Of a stretch of DNA of 64,000 nt, positions 58,665 through 64,000 are shown piece after piece. Below the pieces are notes generated by a model. That model did not search any database, was not told the origin of the DNA, and saw only the letters and a list, made by a program, of their open reading frames with translations. Made by a program: the position numbers and the translations under genes. This DNA is from Chelonoidis abingdonii (Eukaryota > Chordata > Testudines > Testudinidae): NCBI RefSeq assembly GCF_003597395.2, contig NC_133773.1, positions 76,118,572-76,182,571 of the forward strand. The letters run 5' to 3'. The stretch's first letter is position 1. Each line of letters starts with the position of its first letter.

Positions 58665-59285
58665 AAGAGTTAGGGCACTTATATGGGGTGTCAGAGACCC
58701 AGGTTCAAGCCCAGCTCTGTCTCAAAAGGAGCAGGTATTTGAACCTTGAACATATCAGTACTACCCCACAGTTTGGACTACAGGGATGTGAATAACAGTG
58801 GACAATAAAGTGTTGCATTGCATCTCCCTGCCGTGGGTGTGAACTAAAACTATCCTAGTTTGAATAAATGTAATCCTGTTTGAAGGCGATTACATTTATT
58901 CAAACTAGGAATCTTTTAGTTCACACCTGCAGCATTCAGATGGCGGTGTTGCAATGCAACACTTTGTGCACACTGCTACTCATACTCCTGTAGTCCAAAC
59001 TGCAGGGCAGTGTAGATGTGCCCTAGATCTCCCACATCTCAGATTCAGTCACTAACCAACAAGCTAGTGTCAGTCTCAACCATTGGAACTTTTCCACTTT
59101 GCATAAAGAATTTTATATATTCATTGGGCCAGAGAGAGACAGTCTATATTCCAGTCATTATGGCACTCACCTGGAACGTGGAAGACAGGTGCAAGTTGCT
59201 GCTCTGAATCAGGCAGAGCAGGGACTTGAAGCAGGTTCTCCTACTGCCCATATGAGTACCCGAACCACCAAACTATTGGCTACTT
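58665..59285 (+). mobile_element. tRNA-like SINE relic interrupted by a MITE
   Basis: The left piece (58665-58747) has a tRNA-like head 'gttagggcacttatatggggtgtc' and 'cccaggttcaagcccagctctg'. The right piece (from 59025) continues 'gatctcccacatctcag', the natural follow-on of 'tttgaac...agatctcccacatc'. The palindromic MITE in the next entry separates them. The family is an old MIR-like SINE; the rear part up to 59285 is poorly defined. Confidence 0.5.
58748..59024. mobile_element. Near-perfect palindromic MITE, about 277 bp
   Basis: The two halves are reverse complements around a 12-base loop (58876-58887). The inner arms match perfectly over 23 bases ('cctagtttgaataaatgtaa' facing 'ttacatttattcaaactagg'). 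Outer parts 'cagtttggactacaggg' and 'cctgtagtccaaactgcag' also pair. The right end 'cagtgtagatgtgccc' is like the 'GGGCACATCTACACTG' end of Harbinger-related turtle MITEs; the left end is worn. No coding capacity. Confidence 0.85.
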
Positions 59286-59889
59286 AGGATGTCTCTTGCT
59301 ATCTCTCCCTGTCTTTTTATTTTTGACCAGAATCTTTCTTGACAAATCAACATTTTTCTCTGAAAAACGTTTTTGTCGTAACTTCCAATCAGCTCTACGT
59401 ATGGCCCATTTAGCAAATGTTAAAGAAAAATCATGCTTCCACAACCTTAGGCACCAAATCAGCTGCCTGACAATCTTCTGATTTGAGAGAAGGGCAGAAT
59501 AGGCCTTGCCATGACGTGAAGCTCCTTCCTCTTTGCGGCTGCTAATATCCTTCAGAGCTCCTAGCACCCCTTTAGTTTTTATGGGGCTAACCTATCCTTG
59601 TGGCTTAGTATAGATCCAATTGCAGTGGGAAAATGAGAGTTTACATTTGCTTTTAGCCTGTTTCTCCACAGGGTCAGGCCTTCTCTCCATTCCAAAGGCT
59701 GAAGATGAGGTGAGCAGATGAGGAGATGACCCAGTGAAGGGAAGAAGATGCAACTAGATTCCCACAGAAGAGAACAGTTTGTAAGGAAAACCTGGGGACT
59801 GATGGGAGATGGCTAGGGGAAGAAGGAAAGATAGCCTGTGAAGGCAGGGGGAGGGAATGTCCCTTGTAGGTGTGAGAACTTATGAACTC
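59286..59889. other. No gene recognised
   Basis: The minus-strand frame 59280-59567 (95 codons) is basic and has no recognisable domain. Nothing else can be supported. Confidence 0.3.
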
Positions 59890-60385
59890 AGATCTCCAAA
59901 AAACACTTCAGAGTTAGTTTGTGGCCATCCATGATGGGGCTTAACTCCCTTCACCTGCAAGACAAGGGAAAGGACCCAATTAGTCATGCTTTGCATTAAC
60001 TAATTGCTCCCTGGCAAGAGAAAGCAGAGGTAGGCCTCATAAGTATACCGAGGGAGCTCAGTTGGAGAGTCTGCAGAGAAGACAGGTCTTCGTGGTGGAA
60101 AGAAGCCCTCGGATGGGGTTTAAGCAGACTGATAACAGCAAAAAAACACCGCAGGAGCAGATTTGGGTAGATCCAATAAGGGAACAACACTGAAGCCTGA
60201 GAGGGGCAGAAGAGCTGTTAGTTTGAAGATTTGTGTAGACTTTTATTTGGACTTGTGTGTGCTACCCTGGAAGGGGTTTATATTGCTACCTGACCTGGCT
60301 GGAGACCCAAGCTACAATGCACCCAGACAGCGTGTTGAGAGAAGATGCAAATATAAGGAAGATCCCAACAGGATGCCATAGATTA
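59890..60385 (+). mobile_element. Probable LTR fragment, plus strand
   Basis: A block with 'gggagctcagttggagagtctgcagagaag', then 'tttatttggacttgtgtgtgctaccctgg' and 'gtttatattgctacctgacctggctgga' has the order and wording of a turtle LTR R/U5 region. A TATA-like 'ataagtata' precedes at about 60040. Ends and duplication were not found. Confidence 0.4.
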
Positions 60386-61639
60386 TGACTCCCTGAAATG
60401 CTGTATCCAGGCATGAGGAGGTACCACTGAGTTGAGGATGTGCACTTGCACCATATGATTGAGATCAATAATCATTTCATGACAACCACCATGAACCCAC
60501 CAGTGCAAATTCCATTGAACTAATGTTTTATCCCACCTTTGAACAAGAAATCTAAAGGTCTCCTTGTTGTTCCTGTACAGTATTTCTCACATTGCTTTCC
60601 AGTGCAAGACATTAGACATCTGATGCTATCATTGGTAAGTAGCATTATGTATTAGATTCTGAATTTTTAAACCATAGAGGGGGGAGAGAGATTTTCAACA
60701 GGTCCTTCTGTCATTATAATGCATTTGGAAAATGTAGCTGTGTTTAATTATCCTCAGATTTTGTTTCTCTGTCTGAAAAATCCAGTGTTCTAGTTTTATA
60801 AACATTTTTGGAGTCTAAAAAACAACCTAAACAATCATATACATATGCATCTAGATGCATTTCTTATCTCTGCATTTACAGTCTGAAAATCAAAATAAGT
60901 GGAATATAATTCCAAGGTCAATAAGTAAGGTGCACTAAGCTCATATACAAAAGGAAAAAAAATTCAGAACTGATCACATGAAAGAATACATATAGAATCT
61001 TGGGACATTTTCTCATTCTACAAACACACATTACCAAGAATCTAAAGGACCGATACTGGAGTTCTCAGAAGTGGATTAATAGAAACATAGATGCAATATA
61101 TGTTATGTATTAAGTTAATGAGCTTACAAAATAACCTAAAGATGATACATTCCCTTTCCTCAGTAATAACTCCTTATAAAACATTTAATAAAGTTATTCT
61201 TGTGAAGTGGATCACATATTGCAATCATTTTCAAATTAACATGCAAAAGGTCAATTCTAATTGGTGTTCACTTGTTTATGTCAGTGAACAATACTGACTG
61301 CATTACTTACTGGATCAAATTAAATTATACAGTTAATTTATCTTCCCTTAATTATATCTATTACATTTTTCATCAGATAACATTTAAAGACCCTAAGTAA
61401 TTAGATAACAGACATGGTAGGTTTTTTAAAAAACACAAAACACAAAAAACACCTACATAGGCACTTGACAGTATTACAAAAAGCAGATAGCACATGTATA
61501 GAATAGTTTAGTTGTGCAATCACTTCCTTGTTACTTGAGTTTTTGAATACATATCTAATACATGTATAGCACAGATTAGTTTTATGAGAGAATCTTAAAC
61601 AGTACAATTGTGCAAATATACTGACAAAAAAAAAAACAG
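60386..61639. other. AT-rich stretch without recognisable genes
   Basis: No coding, RNA gene or clear repeat signal. Confidence 0.4.
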
Positions 61640-61920
61640 AGTCTCTGCCAATCTAAACTGGGGAAAATTCCTTCCTGACCCCAGATATGGTGATCAGTTA
61701 GACCCTACGCATGTGGGTGAAACTCACCAGCCAGACAACTGGGAAGCAATTCTCTTTTCACTGGTGTCCCACTTCTGGCCACTGGAAATATTTGCTAACA
61801 GTAGTAGTGGATGGGCCACATGCCATTCTAGGTAACCTCATTATAACAGCCACTCTATAAACTTATCAAGCTTAGTCTTAAAGCCAGATATGTCTTTTGC
61901 CCTCACTACTCCTCTTGAAA
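61640..61920 (-). mobile_element. CR1 LINE 3' UTR fragment
   Basis: The plus strand reads 'tctctgccaatctaaactgggg' then 'aaaattccttcctgacccca' and 'gatatggtgatcagttagac', as in the copy at 50.42 kb. It ends 'cactactcctcttgaaagg', where a MITE begins. Confidence 0.8.
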
Positions 61921-62232
61921 GGCTGTCTACACTGCAATTATATACCCATGACAGGCCTGTGACAGCTGACTCGGGGTAAGGGGCTTGGGCTAAGGGACTG
62001 TTTGTCTACATACACGTCTACATACATACTCAGGCTCACAGGGCTTGGACTAAGGGACGGTTTAATTGCACTTCAGGGATTGAGGCTCAGGCTGGAGTAT
62101 GGGCTCTAGGACCTTGCAAGGTGGAAGGGTCCCAGAGCTTGGGCTGCAGCCCAACCCCAAAACATCAACAGGTCAATTAAACAGCCCCCTAGTCCAAGCC
62201 CTGTGAGCCTGATTATGTACGTAGACATACCC
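61921..62232. mobile_element. Palindromic MITE, Harbinger-like ends
   Basis: The left end 'ctgtctacactgcaatta' and the right end 'tacgtagacataccc' match the common turtle MITE with 'GGGTATGTCTACACTGCAATTAAA' ends. Inside, 'aggctcaggctggagtatgggc' pairs roughly with 'gcttgggctgcagccc'. The left half carries a partial duplication ('gtctacatacacgtctacatacata'). A TAA follows at 62233-62235, a possible half of the target duplication. Confidence 0.7.
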
Positions 62233-63744
62233 TAAGGGCCCACAGTCAGAAGTCTTGCACAGAAGTGAGGGCACAGCTTCACTCTCACCCAGCAAATTGG
62301 GGGTGAGCAGGGAGAAAGGGACCAATATACAGGTGCCTAATTGCAGTGTATATATAACCTCCCGAACAACATCCATCTCCAGGACTACTTCCTCTATCAA
62401 TATTTCTTATGTCCTTGTATATCTGTCTCAAACTCTTAAAGGGCCATGCAACATGATGGAGTGGGCTGAGCACTAGGTATAAGTATTTTTAAGGGGCAGA
62501 CTACCTGTTACAACACCACTGAACAACTTCTTCTTTGAAATATCTCAATATTAATAAATACTATGGGCCAGATCCTCAGCCGGTGTAAATCAGCATAGTT
62601 TCATGCCCCGACATTGAATACAAATGTTTTGTGGGATTTTTGTGTATATTTAAAAAAAACAAAAACTCATTTTTTCCCCTCAAAGTAAAATAACGCATGT
62701 ATCAAATAACTTCTAGATTTGTAATCACGCTTGGGTTTTGTTAAAAAGAAACAATGTTATCAATTAAATTAGCATGCAGTACTTAATATAAGATAGTATT
62801 CCAATTTATGAACAATAATTCCCTTAGAATTAATCCTTTCCTTGCATGTTGAAATATTTTATATTCACTAGTGATAGTATTGTCAAAAGGTCAAAGTTAG
62901 GGCATATTTTTAATTAAACATACATTATTCTTAATTAACCAAATCAAGATATGACTAAAAATGCTTATGCACATGCCCTGACTTCAACATGGACAGAATG
63001 CAATCGTTTTGTTTGTTACTGTCTAAAAGTTAATTTCTGCATAGTTCTGACTTTTTGTGATTATTCTATTTTAAATGCAAAATTGTCTTCTGAGATCCCA
63101 CACTCATACAACTAAACTTTAGTCAATATAGGATATATATTCTTATACAACAGAACAGAAAGACTATTCCGACAGTGCAGATTTGACAGGACTATTATAC
63201 CCCTAAAAAGTGCATTAAGTACATGTTAGAAATGTGAATACCTAAAAGTACTGCAAACAAAATTGCTGTGCCTATTTTATTGCATTTTATACACAAATTG
63301 CCTCAATTGTGTTAATGACCCTTTGCTCTTCACGGATACTCTAACAAATGGGTTTAATGACAGAAATGTTCACTAGCATTTTTTTTGTGATTGCAGACTA
63401 TTTATGGAAAGTGAATTTTAAATTTCTAATTGCAAGTAACCACACTTTAAATCTGAGTATAGGAGTAATGCTTATCCAGTCAGGGAACAGAAATGTACAA
63501 TGTGACATATCTGTCCAATCATTATGACTCAAATTCTGAATGTCATACACTAGCAATGAATTTACTTATCAGTGAGTTACTGACTAAGAATTATTCACCA
63601 AAAAATGTTAGTATGGAAATTTCAATAAGGAATTAATTCAGGAAAATTGTACTCTGGTCATGAATAAGTCATGATCAGAAAGAGAACATTTAAAATTAGA
63701 AAATCCATATTATAGAATTTTCTTGGTATCAAAAGCTATATTAA
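62233..63744. other. AT-rich stretch without recognisable genes
   Basis: No coding signal. 'gggccagatcctcagccggtgtaaatcag' at 62566-62594 is a clear member of the scattered motif family. Confidence 0.4.
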
Positions 63745-64000
63745 AGAGAAGGGATGGTCTTGTAGTCAAGGCAGCAGACTAGAACTCATGTGACCTGAGT
63801 TCCAGGGTGGGCTCTGCACCAGCCTTCCTCTAAGCAAGTTACTTAGGTCCTGATTATGCAATCAACTGCATATGAGGGAGGCTTGCCCCCACATTAAGCA
63901 TTCATCAGTCAGTGGAGCTCTGTAAGGACTCAGGACCCTAGTCACATGCAACAAATTGCAGGAGTGGGATCCTAATCTCACTGGGACTCAGTTTACTATC
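63745..64000 (+). mobile_element. MIR SINE interrupted by a MITE-like block
   Basis: The head 'tggtcttgtagtcaaggcag' and 'gagttccagggtgggctctgc' lead to 'ctaagcaagttactta' at about 63845, the normal MIR order. The next MIR block 'ctgggactcagttta' appears only at 63980 and runs off the window. Between lies a foreign block of about 135 bp (63846-63980) that starts 'ggtcctgattatgcaatc' and ends 'gtgggatcctaatc'. Confidence 0.65.

Noticed and set aside
59280..59567. 95-codon basic minus-strand frame
   Set aside because: No recognisable motif, and no splice or promoter context to support it as an exon.
1..64000. CRISPR arrays, operons, ribosome-binding sites, bacterial or phage genes
   Set aside because: None seen; vertebrate retroelements and DNA transposons show this is vertebrate nuclear DNA.

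Overview
The window looks like non-coding DNA, intergenic or a very large intron, from a cryptodiran (hidden-necked) turtle. The clues are a tRNA-derived SINE of the turtle Cry/PolIII type whose tail resembles a CR1 LINE tail (52.5 kb), many CR1 LINE copies whose 3' ends resemble those common in turtles, and abundant PIF/Harbinger and hAT elements with terminal repeats of turtle type. The assignment rests on recognition, not on a database search. I see no host protein-coding exon, rRNA, functional tRNA, CRISPR array or bacterial feature. Nearly all open frames are chance frames or repeat-derived.

Layout. 0.4-2.6 kb: MIR relics, a small hAT MITE with target-site duplication (TSD), and a 1.6-kb CR1 copy with broken reverse transcriptase. 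2.6-12.5 kb: mostly old sequence with a CR1 tail, an ERV-like LTR cut by a Harbinger MITE (6.9-8.1 kb), and two solo LTRs on the minus strand (9.6-10.3 and 11.4-12.3 kb). 12.5-22 kb: the most repeat-poor part, holding an unnamed dispersed repeat and a candidate conserved stretch near 17.3 kb. 22-28 kb: CR1 copies and an old L2-like LINE split by two solo LTRs. 28.3-33 kb: a deleted Harbinger copy, another solo LTR and a Penelope-like remnant, all rich in small indels. 33-35 kb: a hAT element carrying an inserted LTR-like unit that contains a 60-bp minisatellite. 35.9-39.4 kb: a palindromic hAT MITE and a 2.5-kb CR1. 44.7-47 kb: a Tigger-like MITE and a Harbinger copy with a recognisable but dead transposase. 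49.3-52.7 kb: a 3.3-kb CR1 with a nested hAT element, then the tRNA-SINE. 54.8-55.9 kb: a Harbinger element with a 722-base run of N inside. 58.7-64 kb: a palindromic MITE inside a SINE relic, an LTR-like stretch, CR1 and MITE pieces, and a MIR interrupted by another MITE.

The genes do not work together as a pathway. What can be read is a history of insertion: old L2, MIR and SINE copies hit by later LTR, hAT and Harbinger insertions, several with exact TSDs that give relative ages. I found no convincing new biological system. The best leads are the L2 frame restored by removing two LTRs, the VNTR-bearing LTR nested in a hAT element, the unnamed repeat at 12.3 and 16.7 kb, a family of short motifs scattered through 'unique' DNA, and the indel-rich 28.3-33 kb block, which may be an assembly artefact.
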